Shown here one piece after another: positions 33,255 to 42,355 of a stretch of DNA of 64,000 nt. Position numbers and translations under genes: made by a program. Numbering within the stretch: the stretch's first letter is position 1; each line of letters begins with the position of its first letter. The stretch comes from Chersky-840 sp035532735 (GTDB lineage: Bacteria > Actinomycetota > Acidimicrobiia > Acidimicrobiales > UBA8190). Below the pieces are notes generated by a model. The model was not told where the DNA came from. It saw only the letters and a list, made by a program, of their open reading frames with translations, and ran no database searches. The DNA lies in the NCBI GenBank assembly GCA_035532735.1, contig DATKQM010000014.1:1-64000 (forward strand). The letters run 5' to 3'.

Positions 33255-33339
33255 TTTTCTCGGCGCCTGGTTCTCTCGGCGCCTGGTTCTCTCGCCGGAT
33301 AGTTCTCTCGCCGGATAGTTCTCTCGGCGGATAGTTCTC
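33246..33339. repeat. 16-bp tandem repeat between convergent genes
   Basis: About six copies of TCTCGGCGCCTGGTTC changing gradually to TCTCGCCGGATAGTTC. The first copy holds the stop codon of the dioxygenase gene, and the last abuts the stop of the convergent VOC gene. The period of 16 is not a multiple of three, so it is tolerated only because it is outside the frames. Confidence 0.88.
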
Positions 33340-33694
33340 AGGGGTCCTGAAGGAGCCCGAGGACGTTCCCATCGGGGTCGGTGATGGTGGCCACCAGGCG
33401 GCCGCTACCGACGTCGCGCGGAGGGTCCTTCACGGTGGCACCCGCCGCGGTCACCTCGGCCAGCTTCGCCTCGATGTCCGAGACGTGCCAGTAGGCCACC
33501 GGTGAGGTCATGGCCTGTGGTCCGCCGGTCGGGACCAACCCGATGTGCTGGCCCTCGGCCTCGAAGCCGACGTAATAGGGCGCGTCGGCCTCCGGCTCCA
33601 GACCGAGGAGGGCGGCGTAGACCTTCTTGGCCGCGGCGAGGTCGGAGACGGGATGGAGGACGGTCTTGATTCCCTGGGTTGACGAGCCGGTCAT
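33338..33694 (-). CDS. VOC-superfamily (glyoxalase-like) protein
   Basis: 118 residues forming one vicinal-oxygen-chelate unit: KTVLHPVSDLAAAKKVYAAL with the first His ligand, YYVGFEAEGQHIGLVP, AYWHVSDIEAKLAEV, and a final ATITDPDGNVLGLLQDP with the usual DPxGN(x)xGL ending. Such proteins are metal enzymes or binding proteins (glyoxalases, dioxygenases, resistance proteins), and the activity is not predictable. AGGAG lies five bases before the ATG at 33694, which is preferred over the GTG two codons upstream. It stands alone between the dioxygenase and the LivG gene. Confidence 0.85.
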   Translation of the reverse strand: MTGSSTQGIKTVLHPVSDLAAAKKVYAALLGLEPEADAPYYVGFEAEGQHIGLVPTGGPQAMTSPVAYWHVSDIEAKLAEVTAAGATVKDPPRDVGSGRLVATITDPDGNVLGLLQDP

Positions 33695-33835
33695 GGTCAC
33701 TCCTGACGTCGTGGATCTGGTCGGGATTGTCTGGCTTCGAGAAGAAGGGGAGGTACCGAAATCGACAGCCTGGTCGTCGGACGGCGATTTTCGCGTGATT
33801 CGTGGTGGCTGTACGACGTTGTTCGTCTTGACGGG

Positions 33836-34765
33836 TCACGTCGGGGGGGGGACCGGCCCCGTCACGTTGAGGGCGGCGTCACTGGCCCCGAGATAGGCGG
33901 CGAGGGCACGGGGATCGTCGCGGACGACATCGGGGCTTCCCGAGACCACCACCGATCCGGTCTGCATGACGATGACCATCGAGCAGAGCTCGAAGACGAG
34001 GGGGACGTCGTGCTCGACCAAGAGGATCGTCGACCCCGTGACGTCGTGGAGCCTCTTGAGGAGGGGGATGAAGGCCTCGGCCTCGCGCTGGGCGATGCCG
34101 GCGGTGGGCTCGTCGAGGAGGAGGAGTCGGGGACCGGCCAGGACGATCGAGGCCAGGTCGACGACCCGGCGGGTGCCCGTCGAGAGGTGGCCGGTCAGGT
34201 GATGGCGGAACCGGTCGAGACCGAAGGACCCGATGACCCGGTCGACGGCCCTGGCCTTGTCGCGCTCGGCCCGACGGGCCCAGGGGAGTTGCAAGGTGGT
34301 GGCGAGGACAGAGACGCTCCGTCGGGCGTCCTCGCAGAGCATGAGGGTGTCCTGGACGGTGAGCTCGGGGTAGAGCCGACAGTCCTGGAACGACCGGACC
34401 AGTCCGAGGGCTGCCCGTTCCTCGGGGAGATAGTCGGCGAGGTCCTCACCGTCGAGCATGAGGGATCCCTTTGCCGGGGCCACCAGTCCCGAGACGGTGT
34501 CGAGGAGGGTCGTCTTGCCCGACCCGTTGGGCCCGATGAGCCCGACGATCGCGCCGGGCTCGACCGACAGGGTGACACCGTCGACGGCCCGCAACCCCCC
34601 GAACGAGACGACCAGGTCGGTGATCTCGAGACGGGCGGGGCCTTCCTTGCTCTCTTTGCCCTCTTTGTGTCGGGGGGGCCTCGATCCTCCGTCATCGTCG
34701 GTGATGGTGCCTGGGTCGGTTGAGGTGCCATCGTCGGTGGCGGTGCCTGGGTCGGTGGTGCTCAC
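33836..34765 (-). CDS. livG: ABC importer ATPase, LivG type
   Basis: 309 residues. An acidic Thr/Asp-rich N-terminal extension of about 35 residues carries TDPGT repeats. The ATPase core has Walker A GPNGSGKTTLL, the LivG-type SFQDCRLYPELTVQDTLML, signature LSTGTRRVVDLA in place of the common LSGGQ, Walker B LLLLDEPTAG and the H-loop LLVEHDV. The signature LSTGT is the usual LivG-branch variant. It forms the ATPase pair with the LivF-like domain fused to the MFS protein two genes upstream. The GTG start overlaps the stop of the LivHM gene (GTGA), so the three genes form a tightly coupled operon. Confidence 0.88.
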   Translation of the reverse strand: MSTTDPGTATDDGTSTDPGTITDDDGGSRPPRHKEGKESKEGPARLEITDLVVSFGGLRAVDGVTLSVEPGAIVGLIGPNGSGKTTLLDTVSGLVAPAKGSLMLDGEDLADYLPEERAALGLVRSFQDCRLYPELTVQDTLMLCEDARRSVSVLATTLQLPWARRAERDKARAVDRVIGSFGLDRFRHHLTGHLSTGTRRVVDLASIVLAGPRLLLLDEPTAGIAQREAEAFIPLLKRLHDVTGSTILLVEHDVPLVFELCSMVIVMQTGSVVVSGSPDVVRDDPRALAAYLGASDAALNVTGPVPPPT

Positions 34766-36810
34766 GAGGGCACCTCGGCGACGGCTCCCGCCGGAGTGGG
34801 CGCAGTGGTGTCGTGGTCAGTGTCACCGTCACCGTTGACGGCGTCGCCCGACGGAGGCCCTTCGCGCCAACGGGAACGGAGGTTCGCGACACCGGCGGTG
34901 GCGAGGTCGCCGAGCTGGTGCATGACCTGGGCCATGCCGCCGGGGAGATAGAGGATGAAGGCCATGAGCCCGACACCGGAGGTGAGGAACTCGACCGTCG
35001 TCGACGACCCGAAGATGGCCGGCAAGCCCACCAGGTAGAGCGCGCCGAGGACGGCACCGGGGATGGCGTCGATCCCGCCGATGACGACCATCGAGATCAC
35101 CAGGATCGAGACGGTGGGGTCGAAGGTGTCGGTGGAGAACCGTTCGGTGGCGAAGGCGAGGCAGACCCCGGCGTAGCCCGCCATGAACCCCGACAGGGCG
35201 AAGGCCATGAGCTTGGTCCGGACCACGGGAATGCCCGCGGAGCCCGCCGCCACCTCGTTGTCCCGGACCGAGATGAGTCGCCGGGCGATCCCCCGGTCGC
35301 GCCATACCCGGACCATGAGGATCGAGACGATGAGGATCCCTAGCGAGAACCACGCGAAGGCTCGTTCCGAGGAGAGCCCCAACCCGAAGAGCGTGGGCCG
35401 GGCGATCAAGGTGGACTGGGGGTCGGGCAGCCCCGAGCAGATGGTCCGGTGGATGAGGGGGAGGGTCCAGCACGACGTGGCGAGCACCGAGGTCTGCATG
35501 AAGAGCGCGAAGCCGAGAGTGCTGACCGCCAGGTAGAGGCCCCGGATCCGAAGGGCGGTGAGCCCCACGAGGACCGAGACGAGGGCAGTGACGACTCCGG
35601 CGAAGGGGAGGAGCACGATCAATGGGATGCCGGCGCCGAAATGTGCCGCCATGTCCGCACCCACCCCCACCAGCGCGAACTGGCCCAGGGACACCTGGCC
35701 CGCCCAACCGGTGAGGACGGTCAGCGAGAGCGCGATCACCCCGTAGATGCAGATCTGGGACATGAGAAAGGACCGGCCCACATCGAGGACCAGCGGCAGG
35801 AGCCCGGCCACGATGACCACCGCGACGACACCGGTGTTCCCCACCTGTCTTCGAAGTCTCTCCCCGGCTCGTCGACCGCCGAGGGTCCCGGTCATCCACG
35901 ACGTCCGCTCCGCGGTCCTCGGTCCCTTCTGGAGCGAGACCGCCCGCGCCAAGAGGGCCAACTGCAACAAGACGAAGAGGACGAGCTCGACGGTGGCCGA
36001 CCCCGTCGAGGGGTTGGTGATGTTCCACTGGAGGAGGTCCTGGACGATCCCGAGGCCGATCCCGGCCACGAAGGCCACGGGGAGGCTCACCATCCCGCCG
36101 AGGAGCGCGGCTAAGAGCGCGAGAAGAAGGAGCCCCGGCGAGAGGACCTGGGTCAGGGTGCTCGTCTGGCTGGGCGAGGCGAGGATGGCGGTGAAGGCCG
36201 ACAGCCCGCCGGCCAGGGTCCAGGCCACCGTCGAGGTCCGCCGGACCCAGACCCCTGAGAGTCGGGCCGACTCACTGTTCTCCGCCGAGGCCCGCATGGC
36301 CAAGCCCCAGTGGGAGAACCGGATGAAAGCCGCCAGACCGAGGGCGACGACCGGCGCCACGATGAGGGTGACGACCTCGCCGGGAGGGAAGAGGAACGAG
36401 CCGATGTGAAAGGACCAGTTGACCGGCACCGGGAAGGCCCGGAAGAGCTTCTTGGGTCGGATGAAGGGAAAGAGCGTGAAGAGGAAGAGGACCTGGGAGA
36501 GGCCGATGGTGGCCACCATGACCATGACCCGGGGCCGATTGAAGAGTCGACGGAGGACGAGCTCCGACAGCGCCCCCGCCCCGGCCGCCAAGGCCAGGGC
36601 GGCGACGAGCGCGGCCCAGTAGTTGATCCCGTAGTCGTAGTAGAGCTTGACGAGAAAGACCGCGGCGACGACCCCGAGCTGACCCTGGGCGAAGTTAACC
36701 ACCCGGCTCGTCCGGTAGATCAACACCAACCCGACCGCCAGGAGCCCGTAGTTGAGGCCCAGGATGGCTCCCTCGAGGACGACCGAGGACGGGATCGACA
36801 CCCCGATCAC
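34762..36810 (-). CDS. LivH-LivM fused permease of an ABC importer
   Basis: 682 residues containing two permease domains that are normally separate proteins. Residues 1-310 are LivH-like (LGLNYGLLAVGLVLIYRTSR, VNFAQGQLGVVAA, MRASAENSESARLSGV). Residues 355-650 are LivM-like (IALSLTVLTGWAGQVSLGQF, RGLYLAVSTLGFA, RRLISVRDNEVAAGSAGIPV). Each carries about 8-10 helices and the EAA-like coupling loop. A linker with the charged sequence KGPRTAERTSWMTG joins them, and the C-terminal tail is acidic. The GTG at 36810 overlaps the stop of the preceding gene (GTGA). Fused LivHM proteins occur in actinobacteria and proteobacteria. The importer probably takes up an amphipathic acid or amide rather than necessarily leucine. 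Confidence 0.88.
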   Translation of the reverse strand: MIGVSIPSSVVLEGAILGLNYGLLAVGLVLIYRTSRVVNFAQGQLGVVAAVFLVKLYYDYGINYWAALVAALALAAGAGALSELVLRRLFNRPRVMVMVATIGLSQVLFLFTLFPFIRPKKLFRAFPVPVNWSFHIGSFLFPPGEVVTLIVAPVVALGLAAFIRFSHWGLAMRASAENSESARLSGVWVRRTSTVAWTLAGGLSAFTAILASPSQTSTLTQVLSPGLLLLALLAALLGGMVSLPVAFVAGIGLGIVQDLLQWNITNPSTGSATVELVLFVLLQLALLARAVSLQKGPRTAERTSWMTGTLGGRRAGERLRRQVGNTGVVAVVIVAGLLPLVLDVGRSFLMSQICIYGVIALSLTVLTGWAGQVSLGQFALVGVGADMAAHFGAGIPLIVLLPFAGVVTALVSVLVGLTALRIRGLYLAVSTLGFALFMQTSVLATSCWTLPLIHRTICSGLPDPQSTLIARPTLFGLGLSSERAFAWFSLGILIVSILMVRVWRDRGIARRLISVRDNEVAAGSAGIPVVRTKLMAFALSGFMAGYAGVCLAFATERFSTDTFDPTVSILVISMVVIGGIDAIPGAVLGALYLVGLPAIFGSSTTVEFLTSGVGLMAFILYLPGGMAQVMHQLGDLATAGVANLRSRWREGPPSGDAVNGDGDTDHDTTAPTPAGAVAEVPS

Positions 36811-39293
36811 ACCGGTTCTCCGTCTCTGTTCTCTGGAGCATTGCCATCTGGAGCGTTGCCATCTGGAGCGTTGGCCGGCTTCTTCTGTCCGCCGCTCCCG
36901 ATCCACAACCCATCCGCACCGGGCCTGTGTCCGGTGACGTTGGTGTCCCCGGTGACGTTGGCGTGCGCAGTCCGGCTGGCGTGCACGGTCCGGCTGGCGT
37001 GCACGGTGCCGTTACCGGATCCGCTGGCGTTGCCGAGCGCGGTGCCGTCGGTTTGCGGTCCGGTGTTGCCCAGAGCGTCGGTCACCGAGGCGAGGAAGAC
37101 CGGTCGGAGGAGGTCGTCGCGCGACAAGAGATCGGTGATCGATCCGTCGAAGCGGACCTCGCCCCGTTCGAGGAAGAAGGCGTGCTCCGCCAGGGTCATG
37201 GCCCGGTTCACGCTCTGCTCCACGAGGATCACCGTGGCCCCGTCCGTGTTGACCCGCCGGACGATGTCCATGAGCCGCTCGACGGTCATCGGGGCCAGGC
37301 CGAAGGCGAGCTCGTCGATCATGAGCAACCGGGGCTTGGACATCATCACCCGGGCCAAGGCCAGCATCTGCTGCTCACCACCCGACAAGGTCCCCGCGGG
37401 CTGATCGAGCCGGGGCTCGAGCTCGGGGAAGAGCCCGATGGCGTCGTCGAGGGCGACCTTGGCCCGAGACGTCTGACGTCGAAAGGAGTGCTCCCCGATC
37501 CGGAGGTTGTCCCGGACGGTCAACCCCGGGAAGGTCATCTTCCCGCCCACCAGCAACGCGGCGCCGAGGTCGATGATCTGTTCGGGTTCGAGGTAGGTGC
37601 AGTTGGCCCCGAAGATCCGGATCACGCCCCGATGGGGATGGTCGAGGCCGGCCACGGCCCGGAGCAAGGTGGACTTCCCCGCGCCGTTGGTGCCCAGCAG
37701 CGCCACGATGTCACCTTCGGGGACTTCGAGGTTCACGTCGAAGAGGACCTGCTGGTTCCCGTAGAAGAAGTCCATGTTGTGGATCTGGAGCGCGGGGATC
37801 TCGCCCCCGGACTTCCGTCGTTTGCCCTCCGCGTACCGCTCGAGGACGTCCTCGATGACAAGGGTGATGTCGGCCCGGACGAATCGCGATCCGACGAGCA
37901 GCAAGACACCTCCCACCGCGCAGACTGGGCCGATGAAGGTGAGAGCGGTGGTGACGTTGGAGGCGTCGGAGATCGCGCCGAGGAGGATCCCGCCCGCGAA
38001 GCCCCCGAAGACGAGCGCGTAGACACCGAAGAGCCCGAAGCAGATGGCCCGCATCTCCGGTGGGGCCGTGGCCGCCAGGGTCTGGAAGATGCAGATGGAC
38101 AACGGCGCCACCGCCGACTGGGCCAGGAACTGCAGTACCACGACCATCCAGAGATGGGGCATGTAGAGCGACAGGCTGTAGAGGCCACCGAAGACGGCGA
38201 TGCAGATCCCGGCGACGACGAGGGGCTTCTCCGGCGCCCGCCGGAAGAGCTTGTCGCCCACCACGAAGACCACGGGCAACCCGAGGAACGCCGACAACCC
38301 GATGATCGAGAAGACGTCGGCCCGATGGGCCACGCCGAGATGCCAGTGGCGTTGGAAGTAGAGCGACCCGAACAACGGGATCCCGGTGCCGGCGAAGCCG
38401 AGGATGGCCACCGCCACGAGCTCGTAGTAGAGCGACCGGATCCGGAGCAACCGGGTGACGGCCGATCCGAGGAGGACCTTGGGCGCCTGCTCCTGTTCGG
38501 TCTCGATGTCCATCCCCGCCGCTTTGAGGATGTGGGAGGACTCGTTCGCCCCCTTCTCGGGCTCTCTGATGAAGAAGATCCCGATGGCGACCGGTACGCC
38601 GATCACGGCCAAGGCCAGGGCCCACCGCCAGTTGTGGGTCGCCGCCGCGATGTACCCCACAAGAAGGATCCCGATGGTCTGGGAGACGGGGTCGTTCATG
38701 TTGTGCCAGGTGAAGATCCGAGCCCGGCCATGAGTCGGATAGGCGTCGGCCAGATAGGCGTTGTGGACCGTGTCGCTCGACCCCAACCCGATCGCGGCGA
38801 CGAGGTAGAGGAAGACGAAGGGCCAGACGTTGTGGACCAGGGCCATGAGTGGGACGGTGGCCGAGAAGATGAGCAAGGTGATCCCGGCCACCTTTTTCCG
38901 GCTGCCCCGGTCGGCGAAGACCGCCACCGGCATCCCCCAGGCGATCTGGGCCACGGCTCCCACGAAGATCACCGCCCCCAACCCGGTGTCGGACAGGTGG
39001 AACGACCGCTTGATCTCCGGGCCGAGGATCCCGATCCCGTTGACGATGGTGTCGGTCACCATGGCCGCCACCGTCAACAGGACCAGGGGCGCGAAGCCGT
39101 GTTCCCGCAGGATGCCGAGCAGCGGAGGAGGCTTCCCCTCACCGGTCCCGGGCATGAGCGCCACATCGGCGACCGCTGCCTTGTCCCTGCTCCGGGAGAC
39201 CGCGGCGGCGAGGAGCTCGTCGGGGACGACGAAGTTGAAGAGGGGCTGCTCTCCCTCGAACATCGCCTGCTCACCTACAAGCGGGTCCCCCAT
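36807..39293 (-). CDS. MFS transporter fused to a LivF-type ABC ATPase
   Basis: 828 residues. Residues 1-55 are cytoplasmic. Residues 60-490 form an MFS domain of about 12 helices (LVLLTVAAMVTDTIVNGIGI; AQIAWGMPVAVFADRGSRKK as motif A; LYLVAAIGLGSSDTVHNAYLA). Residues 500-735 are a LivF-like ATPase: Walker A LLGTNGAGKSTLLRA near 533, the signature LSGGEQQMLALARVM, Walker B LLMIDELAFGLAP and VILVEQSV. In LELAFGLAP-type relatives Pro follows Glu; here it is Glu-Leu. A disordered tail with TVHASR and NAPDG repeats ends the protein. It is the first gene of a three-gene operon that supplies LivHM and LivG but no separate LivF, so this ATPase should pair with LivG. How the MFS half contributes is unknown. 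Confidence 0.88.
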   Translation of the reverse strand: MGDPLVGEQAMFEGEQPLFNFVVPDELLAAAVSRSRDKAAVADVALMPGTGEGKPPPLLGILREHGFAPLVLLTVAAMVTDTIVNGIGILGPEIKRSFHLSDTGLGAVIFVGAVAQIAWGMPVAVFADRGSRKKVAGITLLIFSATVPLMALVHNVWPFVFLYLVAAIGLGSSDTVHNAYLADAYPTHGRARIFTWHNMNDPVSQTIGILLVGYIAAATHNWRWALALAVIGVPVAIGIFFIREPEKGANESSHILKAAGMDIETEQEQAPKVLLGSAVTRLLRIRSLYYELVAVAILGFAGTGIPLFGSLYFQRHWHLGVAHRADVFSIIGLSAFLGLPVVFVVGDKLFRRAPEKPLVVAGICIAVFGGLYSLSLYMPHLWMVVVLQFLAQSAVAPLSICIFQTLAATAPPEMRAICFGLFGVYALVFGGFAGGILLGAISDASNVTTALTFIGPVCAVGGVLLLVGSRFVRADITLVIEDVLERYAEGKRRKSGGEIPALQIHNMDFFYGNQQVLFDVNLEVPEGDIVALLGTNGAGKSTLLRAVAGLDHPHRGVIRIFGANCTYLEPEQIIDLGAALLVGGKMTFPGLTVRDNLRIGEHSFRRQTSRAKVALDDAIGLFPELEPRLDQPAGTLSGGEQQMLALARVMMSKPRLLMIDELAFGLAPMTVERLMDIVRRVNTDGATVILVEQSVNRAMTLAEHAFFLERGEVRFDGSITDLLSRDDLLRPVFLASVTDALGNTGPQTDGTALGNASGSGNGTVHASRTVHASRTAHANVTGDTNVTGHRPGADGLWIGSGGQKKPANAPDGNAPDGNAPENRDGEPV

Positions 39294-39312
39294 TCCCGTG
39301 ACACGCTAATCC

Positions 39313-39328
39313 CTGACGCATTCGTCAG
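39313..39328. promoter_or_regulatory. palindromic operator candidate before the MFS-LivF operon
   Basis: CTGACG-CATT-CGTCAG, a perfect 6+4+6 inverted repeat 20 bp upstream of the ATG at 39293. On the minus strand a TAGCGT hexamer that fits the TANNNT -10 pattern lies between it and the start. Palindromes of this form are common TetR-family operators in actinobacterial lipid and acid-catabolism genes. A related imperfect palindrome, TCTAAC-ATCCC-GTCAGA, occurs at 60089-60105 before the SDR gene. Confidence 0.5.
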
Positions 39329-39351
39329 AGACTTCGGACCGGCCCGGCCGG

Positions 39352-40686
39352 TCAGGTGGCCGAGGCCACCGTGAGAGGCCCGTAGGGCAGGACACCCAGT
39401 CGGGTCCGACGCCCCGACCCCGAACCATCGAGGGCCTCGGCCACGGCGTCGGTCACGTCCCTCACGGGTCGGAGAAACGCAGCCGCCACGGCCTCGTCGG
39501 TCAAGCCGTCGGTATGGAACCAGACCTCTCCATGACGGAGGACCCGGCCCAGCACCTGGGCCTGCCACCGGTCGGTCTCCGAGGGCCTTTCGACGTCGTC
39601 GAGCCCGTCGAGCCCTCCGGGGCCCGACGCCTCGGCCAGGAGTCGCGCGAAGGAGCTGCCATCAGGCGTCCCGTCCACACACGCCGCCGCCATCACGATC
39701 GTCCCACCCGCTCGGACCACCCGTTCCGCCGCGGCCATCCCCTTCACGGCTTGGTAGAGGTTCCGGTCGAGGGGATAGCCACCGTTGGTGGAGAGGACGA
39801 CGTCGAACCGGGCCCCCACGGACTGGACCGACGTCGCTTCGACGAACCGGCACGCGGCGCGGTGGCCGTCGGGGAGCGGGCCCACGAAGACACCGGTGAG
39901 TTGCCGGCGGCTGTTGATGGCCACGTCGACCGAGAGGGTCGGCGGCGCCAGTCCCACCGCGGCCCGGACGAAGTCGTGGACGGGATTCCCCTCGGTCACG
40001 AGCCACGTGGCCCGGGGGTCGGAGATCCGCCGGGGGCTGTGGGCTTCGAGGATGGTCTCGAGCCCGGCCAGTCCCGGACAAGCCCCTTTGGGGCCGCCAC
40101 TGAAGCCGGCGAAGAAATGGGGCTCGACGAACCCGGTCAGGATCCGGACGTCGGCTTCGACGTAGTGCCGGTCGATCCGGATCGGCGTCCCGTCGACCCG
40201 ACCCACCTCGACGTGGTCGTCACCGCCACCGTCTCCGTCCCCATCTCCCGGCGCGTCGGCCCGGTGTTGATGGACCTTGTACCGACCGACGATCTCGGGG
40301 CCCAAGAGCTCGACCATCTCGTCGTCGGTGCCGAGCCGATGGGTTCCCGTCGCGCAGAGGAGCTTCACCTTGTCCGGTCCCGCCCCGAGCCGGTCGAGCT
40401 CTCCGAGCAAAGGCGGGAGGACCGTACGGTTGGGCATGGGTCGGGTGAGGTCGGGGAAGACAACCGCCACGCTCGGCCCGCTTCTGCCGTTCCGGGCGGC
40501 CTTTCGGGCTGCCATGGCCATGAGCTCACCGAGCGGCGGTCCGACGACGGGCCTCTCCAACGCCTCGAGAACAGCCCCGGCCTCGTCACCGAGCCTGGCT
40601 AGCTCGGTGGCGGTCACGACCACGGCGTCGTCGGGGACCCGGGCCACGAGTCCCTCCCGTCCATAGGCCAGTCGGACTTCTTTCAC
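39352..40686 (-). CDS. LarA-family nickel-pincer racemase/epimerase
   Basis: 444 residues. The hallmarks of LarA (lactate racemase) are in order: VVFPDLTRPMPNRTVLPPLL (DxTRP), LLCATGTHRLGTDDEM with the first catalytic His, and FVEPHFFAGFSGGPKGACPG with the second His and the Lys that carries the nickel-pincer nucleotide. AHSPR and a later DVVLSTNGGYPLDRNLYQAV follow. LarA enzymes racemise or epimerise 2-hydroxy acids, and many relatives act on sugar acids. The cofactor genes larB/C/E are not in the window. A GDGDGDGGGDD insertion near 155 comes from a short tandem repeat. It lies 40 bp downstream of the FGGY kinase gene. GGGAGG precedes the GTG at 40686. Confidence 0.85.
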   Translation of the reverse strand: MKEVRLAYGREGLVARVPDDAVVVTATELARLGDEAGAVLEALERPVVGPPLGELMAMAARKAARNGRSGPSVAVVFPDLTRPMPNRTVLPPLLGELDRLGAGPDKVKLLCATGTHRLGTDDEMVELLGPEIVGRYKVHQHRADAPGDGDGDGGGDDHVEVGRVDGTPIRIDRHYVEADVRILTGFVEPHFFAGFSGGPKGACPGLAGLETILEAHSPRRISDPRATWLVTEGNPVHDFVRAAVGLAPPTLSVDVAINSRRQLTGVFVGPLPDGHRAACRFVEATSVQSVGARFDVVLSTNGGYPLDRNLYQAVKGMAAAERVVRAGGTIVMAAACVDGTPDGSSFARLLAEASGPGGLDGLDDVERPSETDRWQAQVLGRVLRHGEVWFHTDGLTDEAVAAAFLRPVRDVTDAVAEALDGSGSGRRTRLGVLPYGPLTVASAT

Positions 40687-40726
40687 CGGTCCTCCCGGTT
40701 CAACGGCCTCACCGCGCCGAACGGGC

Positions 40727-42355
40727 TCACCGGCCCAACTCGATGACCGCAGCTGCGGCCGCGTCGACGGTCGGTCGGAGGCTGGCGTAGAGGGCCACCA
40801 TGGACGGGTCGGGTGATGTCTCGGCTTCGACGGGGTCCAACCGGTCGAGGTCGAACTGCTGTCCACCGACGGCCCGGGCCACGATCATCGCCGCCCCGGC
40901 CGAGGCCGCTTCCCCCGAGCGTCGTCGACGCGTCGGCAGCCCGGTGACCGAACTCAGGATCTCGGTCCACGGCGCGCGGTTGGCACCTCCGCCGGCGAGG
41001 ACGATTCCGTCGGGACCGGTCAGGCCCGAGGCCGTCTCGAATGCCGACTCCAGACACCGGTTCACGTCCCACGCCACCGACTCGATCACGGCCCGCGCCA
41101 TGTCTCCGACATCGTGGTCGAAGGACAACCCCACCACCGCACCCCGGGCCGTGTCCCGCCACCACGGCGCCCGGGCTCCACCGAACCAGGGGAGCACGAT
41201 GACTCCACCCGACCCCGGCAGGCTCGACCGGGCCCGGTCCACGACGACCCCGACGTCGAGACCGGCCAACCCCGCCAACCACTCCACGAGGGACCCCGCC
41301 GCCGACAACCCACCCTCGAGGAGCCAGCCTCCCAGCGCGCCGCGGGTCACGAGCATCGCTTCACCTGTCGCTTCGCTTATGGCTTTGTCTGTCTCATCGG
41401 TTTTCGCTTCGTCTGTCGGAAAGGTTCTCGGTGCGCCGAGACGACCGACGGGTACCGACACGTTGGCGGTCGTTCCCCACGACACCATCGGCCATCTCTC
41501 TGAGGCGCCGGTGCCGAGGACTTCACAGGCCCGGTCCCCGGCCCCGATCACCACGGGGATGCCGGCGGTGAGTCCGAGCTCGCCGGCCGGTGCACCAAGG
41601 AGGCCGCCGATGACGGTGTTCGAGGGTCGGGATTCGGGGAGCCGGTCACCGACGCCGTCGGCGAGACCGGGGACGACCGGGCCGAGTTTCTCTTCATCGC
41701 CAGCATTGTCATGGCCGGTACCCGATGAGCGGGACATCTCGAACAGCCCCGATGCCGAGGCCATGGTGTGATCGGTCGCGACCTCGCCGGTGAGACGCCA
41801 GGCCACGAGGTCTCTCGGCGTCAGCAGCCACCGAGCCCCCTTGATCCTCTCGGGCTCGTGACGCTCGAGCCATGCGATCTTGGCGGCCACCGAGCCCCCG
41901 TCGAGCACGACGCCGGTTCGTCGTCGCACCGCGCCGGCGCCGCCACTACCGGCACCACCGTCACGATCGGCACCGGCGCCGCCGTCGAACGATGCCGCCA
42001 AGGAAACAGCCTCGTCGCCCGCCCGTCGGTCCGACCAGAGCAGGGCCCGGCCCAGAGGTGTGGCGTCGGCGGCGACGGGGACGAAGGTCTGGCGGGCCGC
42101 CGCGAACCCGATGGCACCGATGTCGCCGAAGACCCGGGCCCGGTGACCGGGGGTGTCCGAGCCCCCGTCCAACGATGATCGGGCCGCATCACAGGCCGCC
42201 ACGACCGATGGCCACCACGACGTCGGGTCCTGTTCGGCCCGGTTGTCGACTGTGTAATTGGACACCAGTGGGCTTCGACCCACGGCGACCGGACCCTCAT
42301 CGGACCAGACGACGACTTTCGTGACGCTGGTGCCGAGGTCGATGGTGAGGATCAC
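40727..42355 (-). CDS. FGGY-family carbohydrate kinase
   Basis: 542 residues. The two actin-like domains start with ILTIDLGTSVTKVVVWSDEG; further FGGY landmarks are NRAEQDPTSWWPSVVAACDA, GFAAARQTFVPV, LLWSDRRAGDEA, KIAWLERHEPERI, and the catalytic-Asp segment VVIGAGDRACEVLGTG, and late GIVLAGGGANRAPWTEILSSV. It phosphorylates a sugar, polyol or sugar acid with ATP; the closest pattern is xylulokinase-like, but the substrate is open. Ala/Gly/Asp-rich and Thr/Asp-rich insertions look repeat-derived. The GTG overlaps the stop of the aldolase gene (GTGA), and the LarA-type gene follows, so this is part of a four-gene catabolic unit. Confidence 0.85.
   Translation of the reverse strand: MILTIDLGTSVTKVVVWSDEGPVAVGRSPLVSNYTVDNRAEQDPTSWWPSVVAACDAARSSLDGGSDTPGHRARVFGDIGAIGFAAARQTFVPVAADATPLGRALLWSDRRAGDEAVSLAASFDGGAGADRDGGAGSGGAGAVRRRTGVVLDGGSVAAKIAWLERHEPERIKGARWLLTPRDLVAWRLTGEVATDHTMASASGLFEMSRSSGTGHDNAGDEEKLGPVVPGLADGVGDRLPESRPSNTVIGGLLGAPAGELGLTAGIPVVIGAGDRACEVLGTGASERWPMVSWGTTANVSVPVGRLGAPRTFPTDEAKTDETDKAISEATGEAMLVTRGALGGWLLEGGLSAAGSLVEWLAGLAGLDVGVVVDRARSSLPGSGGVIVLPWFGGARAPWWRDTARGAVVGLSFDHDVGDMARAVIESVAWDVNRCLESAFETASGLTGPDGIVLAGGGANRAPWTEILSSVTGLPTRRRRSGEAASAGAAMIVARAVGGQQFDLDRLDPVEAETSPDPSMVALYASLRPTVDAAAAAVIELGR

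Noticed and set aside
36927..39374. 815-codon open frame antisense to the MFS-LivF gene
   Set aside because: Glu/Asp/Gly-rich translation without family likeness; the minus-strand protein has complete MFS and ATPase motifs.
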